Shown here: positions 50,286-62,444 of the stretch, piece after piece
Layout of the letters: each line of letters opens with the position of its first letter
Numbering within the stretch: position 1 is the first letter of the stretch
Assembly: GCA_023974075.1 (NCBI GenBank)
Contig: CM043790.1
Span: 5,561,781-5,625,780 of the forward strand
Length of the DNA: 64,000 bases
Source of the DNA: Chaenocephalus aceratus
Lineage: Eukaryota > Chordata > Actinopteri > Perciformes > Channichthyidae
Direction: 5' to 3'
Position numbers and translations under genes: made by a program
Notes under the pieces: generated by a model
What the model was told of the DNA's origin: nothing
The model's database searches: none
What the model saw: the letters and a program-made list of their open reading frames with translations, nothing else

Positions 50286-50666
50286 TCAAGATATCCTCTT
50301 AGTAGATATGATCATCTCTCCAATGGCAACATGGGACACGTTGACCTTTTCTTTAGCATCAGGGGGGTCTTTCTTTATCCAACCATGTTGTTCAATGGTC
50401 GTGAGGCATGCAGCATACAAAGCTATTCTGAGAATGGGCCGGTGTCTGCATTCAAAATTAAAGTCTAATCCCAGAACAACATGATATGGATTTAGAGGTA
50501 TATCTTTCCCAAATATTTCTTGAACTGGCTTTGACCCCCAAAAAAGGTGCAATTCAAGGGCATAATGCAGAGCACATAGGACCGTATTTACATCAAACAG
50601 CTGGGGATATATATGGTCTTTGAATAATCTTGATTTGTCAGGATATGTAAGCTTCTTAGCATTCAA
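50286..50666 (-). pseudogene. Probable L1-type LINE ORF2 C-terminal fragment
   Basis: The 126-residue open frame contains LHLFWGSKPVQEIFGKDIPL, NPYHVVLGL and RHRPILRIALYAACLTTIEQ. This resembles the region after the reverse transcriptase in vertebrate L1-type ORF2 proteins (an [H/L]xFW motif, then an 'IPLxPxxxxLGL' stretch and 'ILxxAAxxxIxxxW'). The fragment lacks any catalytic domain. The assignment rests on recalled family pattern only. Confidence 0.5.
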
Positions 50667-51130
50667 TCATGTTGCTACATCTCATCATCCATATGATTAA
50701 ATGTACTTAAATGTAAGTCCCTGCTGCAGGAATCCCTTTATCTCAAACCTGCTCCCTGTGCCACCAGGCCAGCACCATGCCTATATGCTGTATGAACGTG
50801 TACTGCTGTAGATAAACAGGGCCATTCTCATCCTCACGATGCGGAGAGGACAGATCCGTTCCTCCAAGTTCTCCAGAGGCCCTGCTGTCCTTTTAGGCAT
50901 CGCAAGTGGAGTAGGCTAATTAGCATTAACCCTAGAATAGAGCAGCAGAACCCTCGGTCTGCCTGTCTGCTGCTGGAATACACATCTCTCAGACAACACT
51001 GAGACAATGTTATCTCAGGCTCATGTACTTATATTTGCTGCATGAGTGCATGCTAATGTTAAGTATGTAAAAATACACTATGTATAGGAAGCACATTTCA
51101 TTTTGTTTTGTTTGATCTATGTGTACGTTT
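50667..51130. other. Intergenic DNA, no gene recognised
   Basis: Unique sequence. Confidence 0.45.
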
Positions 51131-51390
51131 TATTATAGCATTTTTCTATTGCAGCAAGAGGTGCGCCTAGCTCAGGTGGTGAGGGTGGGGCTAAAGTTGG
51201 AGGTATGGGGAGGGGGGCATTGACAGAGGGTGTCGTATTGTCATACTGATATTCTGTACACACTGTGAAGTCCACTGAGACAAATGTAACATTTGTGATA
51301 TTGGGCTATATAAATAAACATTGATTGATGGACTGATTGATTGATTGACTGATTGACTGATTGATTGATGGACTGATTGATTGATGGACC
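51131..51390 (+). mobile_element. Retroelement 3' end with (TTGA)n tail
   Basis: GATATTGGGCTATATAAATA directly precedes AACATTGATTGATGGACTGA and a TTGA/CTGA array to 51390. The 'gggctatataaataaa..ttgattgattg' arrangement is a common fish LINE/SINE 3' end. The upstream limit is approximate. Confidence 0.6.
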
Positions 51391-51904
51391 GCAGCCTCAG
51401 CCTTGGCGAACAGTTTTATAGAATCTGCTGCCACAGTTAAAGCTCCATGTTGATATTATTTTTGTTTACTTTTTCAAGATCAATAAATCAAGACGACCAG
51501 TGGATTTTCACCTAAACTGTGAGTCTGACACACTGCTTCGCAGCCTCAAGATCTGCATGTGGTCAATAAAGTAACATTTAGGAATTAGGAGTTATAAAAC
51601 TGACTCGTAGGATTTGGCCACTACACCGTGAACACCTTGATGGTGCTCTCATAAGGGTAAGAAGATGAGGGTGTAACGCTAGACGCCATCTTGGCTACTA
51701 GCAAAAGGCACGCTAACGGCTGCAATTGTGGCTGCTCCGGTAAGCTAGATAGCTAACATTGGCGAACGTAATTTCTGCAACACTGTACGGTTGAAATGTA
51801 CGCATTGCATTATGGTTCACAGTGCATGACATGGCAATTTATTTTAAAACTGAAACGTTGACGTTAATTAAATGGATTTTGTCAACACATTTCACATAAC
51901 TACA

Positions 51905-51995
51905 TGTATTGGGTTAGCTGAAAGCAATAATATTAGGTTGAACCTAATATTTTTGTATTAAACTTAATATTATTGCTTGCATCTAACCTAATACA
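51905..51995. repeat. About 90-bp inverted repeat
   Basis: GTATTGGGTTAGCTGAAAGC with AATAATATTAGGTT faces AACTTAATATTATTGCTTGC and ATCTAACCTAATAC. The two arms of about 38 bases pair with a few mismatches around an ACCTAATATTTTTGT loop. It could be a small MITE or an RNA hairpin if transcribed. Confidence 0.75.
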
Positions 51996-52049
51996 GTAAC
52001 ATGGTATTAGTTGACATAATACCTTTATTTAAAGTCAATGTTTCAGTTT

Positions 52050-53487
52050 TCTCAGTTTCTACGCAATGTTTGCGATTTATAAAATACTAACTTGACGGGA
52101 AAATGTGCGGTCCTCCACGCAAACTCTAACCCATGCGTACGCACTAAGCACAACAACGGGAGAGACGAGAAACTGCGACACCGCGTTGGCAGAGGGAAGA
52201 ATGAGAGAAATGTGTGGAAATAATACCATAAATAAAATGTTACCTCTCATTCATCATATATGAAGTATTCATTTTCAAACATTGATTAAAGCCAATCTTA
52301 AAATGATTAAACAAACGCCTGTTTGCGACTCCTCAGTGCACACAAAAACATAACTTGGAGAAATAAATAAATACGGAAATGTTATTTAAAACCACTTCGA
52401 ATATGTTGTGTTAATGTTATGACATGTTTTCTCATAGATGATGCGGTAAGCAGGAGGACAGAATTACGTCTAAACTGACGCCGTTTTGCATTTCTATAGG
52501 TTGTATATACGAGCATGGTTTTATATACTATCACGTTTAATCGTGTTTTATGCCGTTTGCCAAGACTTGATAAGTCGCTCGTAAAACACAGGAGGTATGG
52601 AAACTAAGAACACCATATGTGGTCAATTGAACAGGAGCTAATATAACACAACACATTCGTTGTATTTCCTTTAACTGGTGGACATAGAGTTGCTGCGGGG
52701 GGGGGGGGGGGGGTGGGGTTGAGATGCACAGGCTGCAGTGGAGACGCCGCACACAGCTGATCGACAGCTGGGACACAAACCACCAAATACAAAAAAATAA
52801 TTCAGATCCAGTCGTCATGACTCCACACCGGAGGGATCCCCCGATCATTTCTTAGTTTCTCATCAAGGGGGGGGGGGGTCTCCTGTCCCCGGCACGAACA
52901 CACTGCCTGAGGAAGGCTATGTGTATTTTTTTCGAAGTAAGCGCTTTGAGATTTGTCTTGGCAGATGAGAAGCGCTATATAAATTAAATGTATTATTATT
53001 CATTTATTATTATTTTGTCATTAACCTTTTTCGGACCACTTATTTATTTATTTTGGTGACGATCCGACCTCCATGCTGCTACTCTGGTTCAAACTGCATC
53101 CACCAAACAATATGATTTATCTCGACCTCCCGAAAAGAACTAAAATCTGACACGGTGTGAGACGTCTTTTTTAGCTGTTCTGTCGTCATTTCCTGCGATC
53201 TTCTTCATGCAGTCAGTCAAAATGAATGAATGGGCGTTTCTTTGACTATTTATAGGCAAATATGGGCATTACGTGAAGCCCGCAAAAGCTGCACCGCATT
53301 TCGAGTCGGTTGTGATTTATAAAGGGAAACCGGCGTAGGAAGTGCCGTACGCACTTTCCTCGCCGGTACGCAATGTTTGGTGAGTCGGAAAATGTCGGAA
53401 CATTTCTGTACCTATTTTTTGGATATCTACTACGTAAGCAACCTTCCCACGTGAATCCTACGCACGGCGTTATAAATGAGGCCCCAG
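52050..53487. mobile_element. Probable decayed Harbinger-like element, boundaries uncertain
   Basis: The right end (reversed) reads TGGGGCCTCATTTATAACGC, CGTGCGTAGGATTCACGTG, and further in TTTATAAATCACAACCGAC and then ATGAAGAAGATCGCAGGAAA, which may be the start of an N-terminal frame. The left end has GCGATTTATAAA and GCGTACGCAC in similar style. The interior is interrupted by G runs (52697-52713 and 52866-52878) and a LINE-type tail at 52900-53005 (AAGCGCTATATAAATTAAAT). Confidence 0.35.
52900..53005 (+). mobile_element. LINE/SINE 3' end fragment
   Basis: AGTAAGCGCTTTGAGATTTG, GAGAAGCGCTATATAAATTA and an ATTATTATT tail follow the order of common fish retroelement 3' ends. Confidence 0.55.
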
Positions 53488-53823
53488 GTCTTCACTCTGG
53501 AGCCTGTTAGCTTCGTGCTGATTGTAACAATGACTGATGAGAGTTGAAGCACGGAGCTGCTTCAGTGACCTTTAGTCCCCGCAGGAGCACGTTGCTCTTT
53601 AATCCACGTAATGTGTAGATTACAAGAGATTTACCTGGATTATGGATGGATGTTCACCATCAGGGCGCCGACACAACCTGCCTGAGGTGTTTAGGCTGTT
53701 ACATAATATTAATAATAATAATATTGATCCAGAACAAGAAAAGACTGCACAGACATAAGTTGGACATATCTGGATGTGTTATATATATGAATCTTCCAGG
53801 GCCATAAACACCATGGGACAATA

Positions 53824-54434
53824 GCCGCTTTCACACCAACTTTGCCGTACTTAGTGCCCAGCACTTAGTACCCCCATGGAACTAAGTACAGATCGCGTTC
53901 ACACCGGAATAACTTCCCTGAGGGAAGATTAGGCAAATGAAGCCGCTGACGTCACTTCTTCTTCTTCTTCTGCTTTGGGTTTACTGGCAGGCCGCAAACC
54001 ACTTCAGGGCGTATACTGCCACCCGAAGTCCCCGGCCGGAAGTCCCCGGAGTTCTTCCGAGTAAATCGCCAGAACGCCGACACCTCCTCATCTCCACTGC
54101 TCTCATGTTTTTTTTTGTGTTGCCATAAGTTATTCTCTCTCCGTTGGTGCGCGGGGCTAATGCTAATGCTAATAATGCTAATGCCAGCAAATACAATGGC
54201 GCCTTCACAAAACTTTTCAGAGTTTTACGGGGCGTGGTTTGCAATTCGCCCAGCTAATCGAAATTGGTACTTTTTTCTCCCTAGGATAGTACCACCTCTC
54301 TAGGAGGCACTACAAATGGGGGTAAAAGATCTCGGAACTAAGTACTCTTTTTGGTGTGAATGCAAAATTCCAGGCACTAACGGAACTAAATGGGAAAAGT
54401 ACGGGTAAAAGTACTCCGGTGTGAAATGGGTGCC
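53824..54434 (+). mobile_element. MITE family copy B (non-palindromic form)
   Basis: The left end GCCGCTTTCACACCAACTTT and right end (reversed) GGCACCCATTTCACACCGGA bracket a 611-bp element related to copies A and C. It lacks both insertions seen in copy C and so serves as the empty-site reference. Characteristic internal tracts are TTCTTCTTCTTCTTCTGC, GAGTAAATCGCCAGAACGCC and GGGGCTAATGCTAATGCTAA. Confidence 0.8.
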
Positions 54435-56569
54435 TTAGTTCTGTCAAAATTGATAGAGAGATCAGTACATTTGTAGTTTTCTTGTAATGTTTTTCAGTAT
54501 TTAGTTGGATTTTAATATTTTTGGACCAGGATTCCAATCATGCTCTGGATGATGTTAACAGGAAGTATAATGTTGCTTTGGAGTCATTAAGCGCTGTTAG
54601 CTTAGCTTTCACATTTGCCTGCATTTTTTCATTTCCATAAATCTGCACCATGGGAAATGATACTGCATTACTTCCTGTTTCGCACTGTTTCAACAGATAT
54701 CAATTACTAGACTGATTTGATACAACAACCAACAATGTCAAACATGATGAATATTGAGGTAAGACCTGAGTTTATAAGGCGCATATTTTAATATGATTTC
54801 AAAGATTGACCCAGGTTTAGAAAGAGTAAATCTGACAGTCTTAACTCAGTTTGGATTTTGCCATCCAGATTATTCCATACCATAAAATACAGTATGCAGC
54901 CCAAAACACAAATCATTATGTTAATATTTTTTTGTTGAACCTTTGATGTACTTGTTTTTCCTCAGTTGTTCGTATAACTCCATCACACACTGACTGAACA
55001 CTGAAACGAGTGAACTGAAGGAAGGGTAGAGGGAGGCGCACTGACATGTCAGCTGGGATGAGGCGCAGTAACATGACTGACCTAAATCATTCTGATGGAC
55101 CAGAGCCAATCAGGAGCTGTAATGCTTCATCTTACATTCCTTTATATCCACATATCCCTTCAAGCTCAAAGCAGGGAAGCCTGAGGGATTCATTGAGCAA
55201 TAGAGTTCATTTAAGCTGCCATTAGCTAAATGATCCTGCTGATGACATGAGACACTTATTTGTTTCTGCTTTATTACATTTGTCCCCAGCTAGTTATCTT
55301 TTAATGCTTTTAACATCACCTCATTTGACAGGAGATGGCTTCGCAGGTGTCCGTCCTCTCACCATCACACAGTTCAGTGGACTGCAGCCAAGAGGGAAAG
55401 AGAGTACCCTTAAAGTGGTATATTTCTGTTTTTACGAAAGTCACAAAACTACTGTAGGATCTCAATATTTGAAGTTTCCTTTCCGTGTAACACCTTGGAT
55501 ACACGCCTGTGTGGGAAAGGTGATGACGTCGATGGATGATCACAATCTCACAAACTCTCCACAGCTTACACTCTTTTAGATGAATGTGTTATATTTACAA
55601 GTTCTAAACTGTTTTAGTTCAGCTCGCATTGATGTCCCCAAACCGGAGTTAAAAGAAGAAACTCATCAGGAGGACACGAGCACAAGAAGAATTTCAGTTT
55701 ATTTCCCGTAGGTTTCCATGATCAAACAAACATTACAATTTCTTCTACGACCTTTATTTTCCTGGAAAAAAAGTAAAGCCTTCTTCAAATGCCCCGATAG
55801 CTCCTCCCCCTTCCCACAGCAAGACTTTGTGTCTGTGACTTGCAGCTACTGTACCGCGCCTGGGGCCGTGAAAAATGCCCAGGGATTGAACAAACCTCCC
55901 ACAGTACTAGTCCACTCTCCGTACTGAGTCCGTTTGGGGACTTGAACCAGTGATTCGCACGGTTCGCACGCTTAGTCCCTGAGCGGTTATTTTATGTTTA
56001 CTACAATTGTACTCAGGCAGTTCCAGCTGCAGCCACTATGCCAACATCAACAGCACACCATTTGTCCTGCGGGATATCTTTACACTCCTGGAAACATGTT
56101 ATAAAAATCCTTGAAATGATTTTGTATCCAAAGCGGCATGATCATCACAATCAATAGTCCTCTTCCTCCTGGGACCATGAAGCAATTATGATGGCAATCC
56201 AGCCTGTGTGCAACGATGACATTTTGACCCGAGTGGAGCCAGAGGAGAGGTCAGAGCCGTGATTAAGGTTCATCCTCTGGGGAACAGGACATCTGTATTA
56301 AATGCCATGACATCTGTTCAGTAATTTACGAGGTCTCTACTGCAGCGCTCCACCAGTGTGTGAACAGAAAGGAAATACAGTGCAGTAAGCAGAATCTGAA
56401 ACTACGGGAGGACAAAGAAGGATCTATTTTTAAAGTTACAAGAGTTGAGGAAGCTTTTTTTTTTTTACATAAGGCCTGCTGGGAGACTACTGTAATGTGA
56501 GCTGGACAGATCCTGACCTCATTTCATTGCTACACTCCTCCAGCGAGGTCAAGAATGTGTTTGAGAGAT

Positions 56570-56570
<1 letters not shown>
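54435..56570. other. Intergenic DNA, no gene recognised
   Basis: Unique sequence. The ORF at 55247-55579 (110 residues, mildly hydrophobic start) shows no domain and no splice context. Confidence 0.45.

Positions 56571-56571
<1 letters not shown>

Positions 56572-56637
<66 letters not shown>
56572..56637. repeat. (CA)n microsatellite
   Basis: About 33 uninterrupted CA units. Confidence 0.97.
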
Positions 56638-56639
<2 letters not shown>

Positions 56640-57699
56640 GCTGCAGCCTGGCTTATGTCCCGCTTCCTCCTCTGTCTGGCCAGAGGAATGCTCTGTTTCC
56701 TGTGTGTTGTGATCAGCGCACATGGACTGCTTCCCATCGGGCCTCCGACCGATCCCAGCAGCTTGATAAGGACATAGGCTAGAAGTCGATCCAGCAGCTA
56801 CTGGAACCCCCTCACTGTTTCCTATTCTAATCCATACACATTCTGATCTACCTGTTCACTTTCACCCATTTCCCCACAATCCTGCTTTGCCGTAAACATT
56901 CTCTCCCAGGCCCAGTTACTCAGAGCTTTGGTGCGTACAGCAATACGTGTACTCCAACTATTTGGCCTATTAGAAGCTGGTTAGAGCTTTCACTTGTTTC
57001 ATCGTGGTTAGGAAGTCTTTCAGACAGATTTGTTTTTATTTGAGTGCCAACCGAAGGCTCTTTTAAATCTCCAACAACTGAAACGTGTCTCATGGGAGCT
57101 GGAGCTGAAGTGAAAATAGATCAGTTGTTCTATTTCTGTAAAAATAGCAAAGGGTCAGATTTGATTTGGCAGAACAGAAGCCCGTGTGGCAGATGAAAGA
57201 CAGCCTCATTGCAGAATACACTACTGATACGGTGCTTAGCAAATGGATACTAGTTATATCTGTGCAGGCTATTGAATATCAAGATGTTGAAGATGTGTAG
57301 GCCATAAGCTTAAGGAGCCACTGAGCGTTGGAGCTCGGCCTCACATGTAACTGCAAGCCAGCTGCACTGGCATGCATTTCCGCTCTCTTTTTTTAGATTA
57401 GGAACAAGACGTGTATGCGACCATGGTCTGTGACTTCTGGATAGCAGTCAGAGACACTCTGTCTGAGGCTGTCAGGGGGAATGAAACAGAGCTCTCCTCC
57501 ACCCCGAGAGACCAGAGTGACCGTGACGTCAGCTGCAGGCCGAGAGTAAAGGGCTGGATATCGTCCAAACGGACACAAACAGTCCTGAACACAGACGCAC
57601 TGTTGGCACATACATACAAAAGATGCAGGCTGACTGATTTCTCTGGATTGTTTCTTAACATAGGATACAATTACATGAGCGTTGCTGGACAAATACAAA
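56638..57699. other. Intergenic DNA, no gene recognised
   Basis: Unique sequence. The open frames at 57393-57749 lack homology and overlap on both strands. Confidence 0.45.
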
Positions 57700-58010
57700 G
57701 GACTGACTTAACAATGGTACATGTGGTAAATGGACTGCCATTGGACTAACCCTTACCCATACAAGTGCTTCACATAAACAAGTCAGTATCCTCCCATTCA
57801 GACAGAGGCAGAGGCTGATACAAGGTCGCCTGCTCAGGAGACTAACACTCCCACACACTCATAACACGTCGGCAACTGGGAGAAATGTGGGGTTAAGAAT
57901 CTTGTCCAAAGACACACAATTCGACAAGTTGACTTCAAGGCTTTGGGATCGAACAACAGGCATTCTGATTGGAGGACGACACTCGACCTCTTTAGCCACA
58001 ACAATAGCAA
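57700..58010 (-). mobile_element. SINE, degenerate, minus strand
   Basis: The minus strand reads GTGGCTAAAGAGGTCGAGTG, then TTGTTCGATCCC (box B), TTTGGACAAGATTCTTAACC and GTGAAGCACTTGTATGGG, the order of a tRNA-derived fish SINE with its 3' domain. A box A is recognisable but poor. Confidence 0.6.
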
Positions 58011-58237
58011 AAACAGTCAACATAGTGAATTCAGTGTTGAGTTACTTGAAGCATGACCTAACCCTAACCCAGTCAACGGGTTATACTGTATCAAATAAAG
58101 CATTATATTTTTCGGGAGAGTGTGTGAGCACGCTGACTCAGTGTATTTTCTCTAACTTATCATTCCTTCAACACAGGCACGAACGCCCAGTTTTTATGTC
58201 TTCCTCTCTCCATTGTTACGTACATTAGCAGAGTGCC

Positions 58238-58307
<70 letters not shown>

Positions 58308-58309
58308 CG
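58238..58309. repeat. (CA)n microsatellite
   Basis: About 32 CA units followed by GCACACACG. Confidence 0.97.
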
Positions 58310-58840
58310 TCCTAATGAATGTACCATCTGAAGCTGATATGCAGTGCTATAACTGGAGCAGTCAGCAGAAAGGCTCCGTGCTTAAAGCTTCACTCAGCAC
58401 AAACTCTCCTGATGCCTTCTCCACTCTCCGTGTCTCCAAACCACAGTGGCTAACACACACCAGTCCACACACAGAGGGCTGGAGTCATCTATCAGCTATT
58501 TGTCATTAATTGCAGAATCGATATATGTCATGGTTAAGCAATAGTATCTAAAATCCACTGTTTATAGATTAAATTACAGATAGTTAGTTTGGCTAATCCA
58601 CCACGTAAATACCTGATTAAAGTACGTCATCAGAAAATCTATACACCCCTAAAAATCAATTCATTAACTTTATTGCTCATTGATTATACACTACAGATAT
58701 TATAGGAGAAATGGCTTGATGTAAACAGTATTGCTAAATCTTCTAACTGCTCTGTATACATCATCAAATCCCCCCAACACAGCATAATATGAGAGACTTT
58801 AAAGTTATACTGAAATGTTTTTAGGCCTTATTTATCTCTA
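58310..58840. other. Intergenic DNA, no gene recognised
   Basis: Unique AT-rich sequence. Confidence 0.5.
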
Positions 58841-59028
58841 TAAGGCACGTTCACACCGGAGTACTTTTCCCCGTACTTTTCCCGTTTAGTTCCGTTAGTG
58901 CCTGGAATTTTGCGTTCACACCAAAAAGAGTACTTAGTTCCGAGAACCTTTACCCCCATGTTTAGTGCCTGCTAGAGAGGTGGTACTATCCTGGGGAGAA
59001 AAAAGTACCAATTTCTATTGGCTGGGTG

Positions 59029-60082
59029 CAGTGGCGTTTCTATATGTGCAAAAGTGGTGGGGCACAAAAAACTTAGATGTCTATATAAGCTTCTGCAGTG
59101 AGGTTCATGGCTGGCGAGGCACTGGCACTGACTCTTCAGGTTTACAAATATTATATTTTTACCTAAATCAAAATATAATATTATTTTCAAAAGCTTTTTT
59201 TGTCTGACGCTTCAATTAATTTGAACAGACAGTTCAACAGAAGGATACCCAACAAATTTAATTTTATCACTTAAATATTGAATTGTTCTCTCTTAGTAAG
59301 ATCCCATTTTCAATAAAATTGTGGTCTTACCTTGACTTGAAGATGAAGTCCATTTGCCTCCTTCTGGACAAACATCTCTATTACTTTTTTGTAAAAGTCC
59401 TCCCTATCTTCTTGTAGTTTCAAAAGTCTATCATAAATCTAATCGATAGATTTATGATTCGAAAATGATAAAAGTAGGATATTATCCGGCTGAACAAAAC
59501 GTGCATTTATCTAACAGCTACATTTCCCACAGACCTTATTTGGAGCTATTTTCTAAAATCCTATGAAGAAATCTCATTGCTTTTTTGTGGAGGGAAGCCA
59601 TGCGCAGCTTACTTCCTGGTTTTAGGACGTGTCTCTCTCCTCCTCTTCACACACCACACTTTTCGCGGCACACGTACTTACAGCCAATCAGCTCTGAATG
59701 ATGTGAGATGACGTATGGTGGGGATGGCAGCTCTTTGCCCCTAGGGTCATTATTTTTTGCCACACACATTAAATAGGACAATACTCTGAGCATGCGCAGT
59801 GTAGTTTTTACAGACACCGTTCACTTAGACAGTCAGAGGGAGGGGCAGGATCGAGTTTTGTCCCACATGGCTCTAAACAGCTCAATAGGCACACACTGTA
59901 GACACTAATTAGAAGAACACATACTAAAACAGCAATGTACAGACGAATCAGATGATTAAACATGATCTTAAAATATATTTTATATATATTTAATTTATTT
60001 TTTGCATTTTGTTGTAATCATTATTTTAATACTTTCTGCTGACACTAGGTGGGGCTGTGCCCCTAATGACCAGTTGCCACTG
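59029..60082. mobile_element. hAT non-autonomous element nested in MITE copy C
   Basis: The termini CAGTGGCG and (right, reversed) CAGTGGCAACTGG are flanked by the exact 8-bp duplication GCTGGGTG at 59021-59028 and 60083-60090. Copies A and B carry a single GCTGGGCG or GCTAAT-type site at the homologous place. An internal hairpin ATCATAAATCTA / TAGATTTATGAT lies near 59428-59456. No transposase frame. Confidence 0.92.
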
Positions 60083-60481
60083 GCTGGGTGAATTGCAAAC
60101 CACGGCCCGTAAAACTCGGAAAATGTTTGTGAAGCCGCCATTGTATTTGCTGGCATTAGCATTATTAGCATTAGCCCCGCGCACCAACGGAGAGAGAATA
60201 ACTTATGGCAACACAAAATAAAACATGGGAGCGGTGGAGATGAGGAGGTGTCGGCGTTCTTGCGATTTACTCGGAAGGCTTCAGTAGAAGCTGCTGGGAC
60301 TCCCAGCAGCTTCTACTGAAGCCTTCCCCAACTCCGGAGACTTCCGGCCGGGGACTTCGGGTGGCAGTATACGCCGTGAAGTTGTTGCGGCCTGCCAGTA
60401 AACCGAAAGCAGAAGAAGAAGAAGTGACGTCAGCGGCTTCATTTGCGTAATCTTCCCTCGGGGAACTTATTCCGGTGTGAA

Positions 60482-60501
60482 CCATAGACTGTATATATAA
60501 A
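60482..60501. mobile_element. 20-bp insert with 8-bp flanking duplication
   Basis: CCATAGACTGTATATATAAA lies between two copies of GGTGTGAA (60474-60481 and 60502-60509). Copy B has a single uninterrupted TTCACACC at the homologous place. It may be a minimal remnant of a larger element after internal deletion or imprecise excision. Confidence 0.75.
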
Positions 60502-61303
60502 GGTGTGAACGCGATCGGCTCTTAGTTCCATGGGGGTACTAAGTGCTGGGAACTAAGTGCTGGGAACTAAGTACGGCAAAGTACTTGGTGTGAAAGCGGC
60601 TATTGGTATAGAAGAATGATCAGTAAGTCACCCAAAGTATTTCAGAGGCTATCCATTTAAAGCAAGTACTAAGACGGCAATTATAGTGCAAACATGTAGA
60701 TTTCATGTTGGGTGATTCATGAATAGTGCAGTAAGTTGACATTAACTGTTATCATATACTCTATAGCAGTGGTTGCCAAACGGTGTGCCGCGGCACACTG
60801 GTGTGCCGTGAGGCAAGCCCAGGTGTGCCGTGGGATTTTGTGACAACCATATGTTATTATTGCAATATACACTACACAAAAATAATAATTTACTATATCA
60901 GTACTTTGTATGCACTCATTTCATAATACAGAGGCAAACTCTATGCCTAAAAACAATTCTTTAAAATAAAATCCTCACAGAACCCCATATTTCGCTGTTA
61001 ACGCAGTTGCACAGGTGGGAATTATAAGACCGTGACACATCAACGGCTGAAGGACAACATTAAAACAGAGAAACACGCAAGAGGGAAAATGGAGCGCTTT
61101 CTTGTGCCGAGAAAACCACCAACCACCAGTGCAGAGACTGCCGACAACCCACCACCGAAAGAAAAGAGGAAAAAAACTGTCAGCAGACAGTATCATGAAA
61201 GTTACCTGTCTTATGGCTTCAGTTGGACCGGGGATGTCAAAAATCCTCAGCCCGAGTGCGTCGTCTGTCGGGAGAAGTTAGCTAATGCGAACATGGTTCC
61301 AAG

Positions 61304-61625
61304 TAGGGTTGCCAGAAACTGACCATGATCAAAATCGATTATTCGGCAGCCCTGGCGAATAATAATCGATTATTCGACCGCACGCACGCAGGCTTCCTCC
61401 AAGTTTACAGTAAAACAAACTGGTGGTGTGACCAATGACCATTTACAATTATTAATACTATTACTATTATTAGCATATATATATATTTTGGTTGAAACTA
61501 AGCCAGAAAAAAAAAAAAATACATACAAATATATATATATATATATATAAATAAAATCGATTTTTAAAAATAATATTCGATTATGGAGACTGTAGCGAAT
61601 ATTCGAATAATCGCTGGCATCCCTA
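61304..61625. mobile_element. 322-bp hAT MITE inside the transposase gene
   Basis: The ends TAGGGTTGCCAG and (right, reversed) TAGGGATGCCAGCG are flanked by the exact 8-bp duplication GTTCCAAG at 61296-61303 and 61626-61633. AATAATCGATTATTCG motifs lie near both ends, with an AT microsatellite in the middle. Confidence 0.94.
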
Positions 61626-62444
61626 GTTCCAAGCAAGCTGAAGAGGCACTTGGAAACCAAACATCCCTTCCATGTTCAGAGAAACTTGGCCTACTTCAAA
61701 AGAGCGCGGGATCTGAACCAGAGGCAGCAAGACCGTTTGTTGGATTGTGTGAAAGTGTCTGAAAAGGCAATGGAGGCTAGTTACATGCTAGCGGAGCTCA
61801 TTGCAAAGCAGAAAAAACCTCACACAATAGCGGAGACACTCATCCTCCCAGCTTGCAAACAAATTGTAGGTATCATGCTGGGTCCAGATGCCGCAAATGA
61901 GCTATCCAAAGTGCCGTCGTCTGATAATACAATTAAAAGAAGAATCGACGACATGTCAGAAGACATTGAGCAACATTTGACAGAGAAACTGCAGGCGAGC
62001 GGCAGATTTTCCCTACAAATAGACGAATCTACTGACATAAGTGGGGCTGCCCAACTTCTGGCAAATGTCAGATATGTTGATGCTGACTCTATCAAAGAAA
62101 TGGAAAGCCATACTACGGGAGAAGAAATATTCAGGGTAACTAATAACTATTTAAAAGAGAACAGTCTGATCTGGAATATGTGCGTCGGTCTTTGCACAGA
62201 TGGTGCGGCAAGCATGACGGGGAGAGTGAAAGGATTTATTGCTAAGGTGAGAGCACAAAACCCACATATCGTGACAAACCACTGCATTTTGCATCGAGAG
62301 GCATTAGTTGCCAGAACCATGCCCCCGGAGTCGACTGAGGTGCTGAATCAGGCTGTGCAGATGGTGAATTTCATCAAATCAAGGCCCCTGAAATCTCGCC
62401 TCTTCTCCCAGCTGTGCGCCGAGATGGGAGCCGACCACCAAAGC

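Larger units (their letters stand above)
58844..60600 (-). mobile_element. MITE family copy C, carrying two insertions
   Basis: Reverse orientation relative to copy B. The ends are GGCACGTTCACACCGGAGTA and (right, reversed) GCCGCTTTCACACCAAGTAC. Removing the hAT at 59029-60090 and the 20-bp insert near 60482 leaves a body matching B. It also holds a perfect 50-bp palindrome at about 60275-60328 (GAAGGCTTCAGTAGAAGCTG facing its complement) that B lacks and A has in part. Confidence 0.83.

Noticed and set aside
55247..55579. 110-residue frame with hydrophobic start, possible secreted protein
   Set aside because: No signal cleavage pattern, domain or splice context; its length is within chance for this much sequence.
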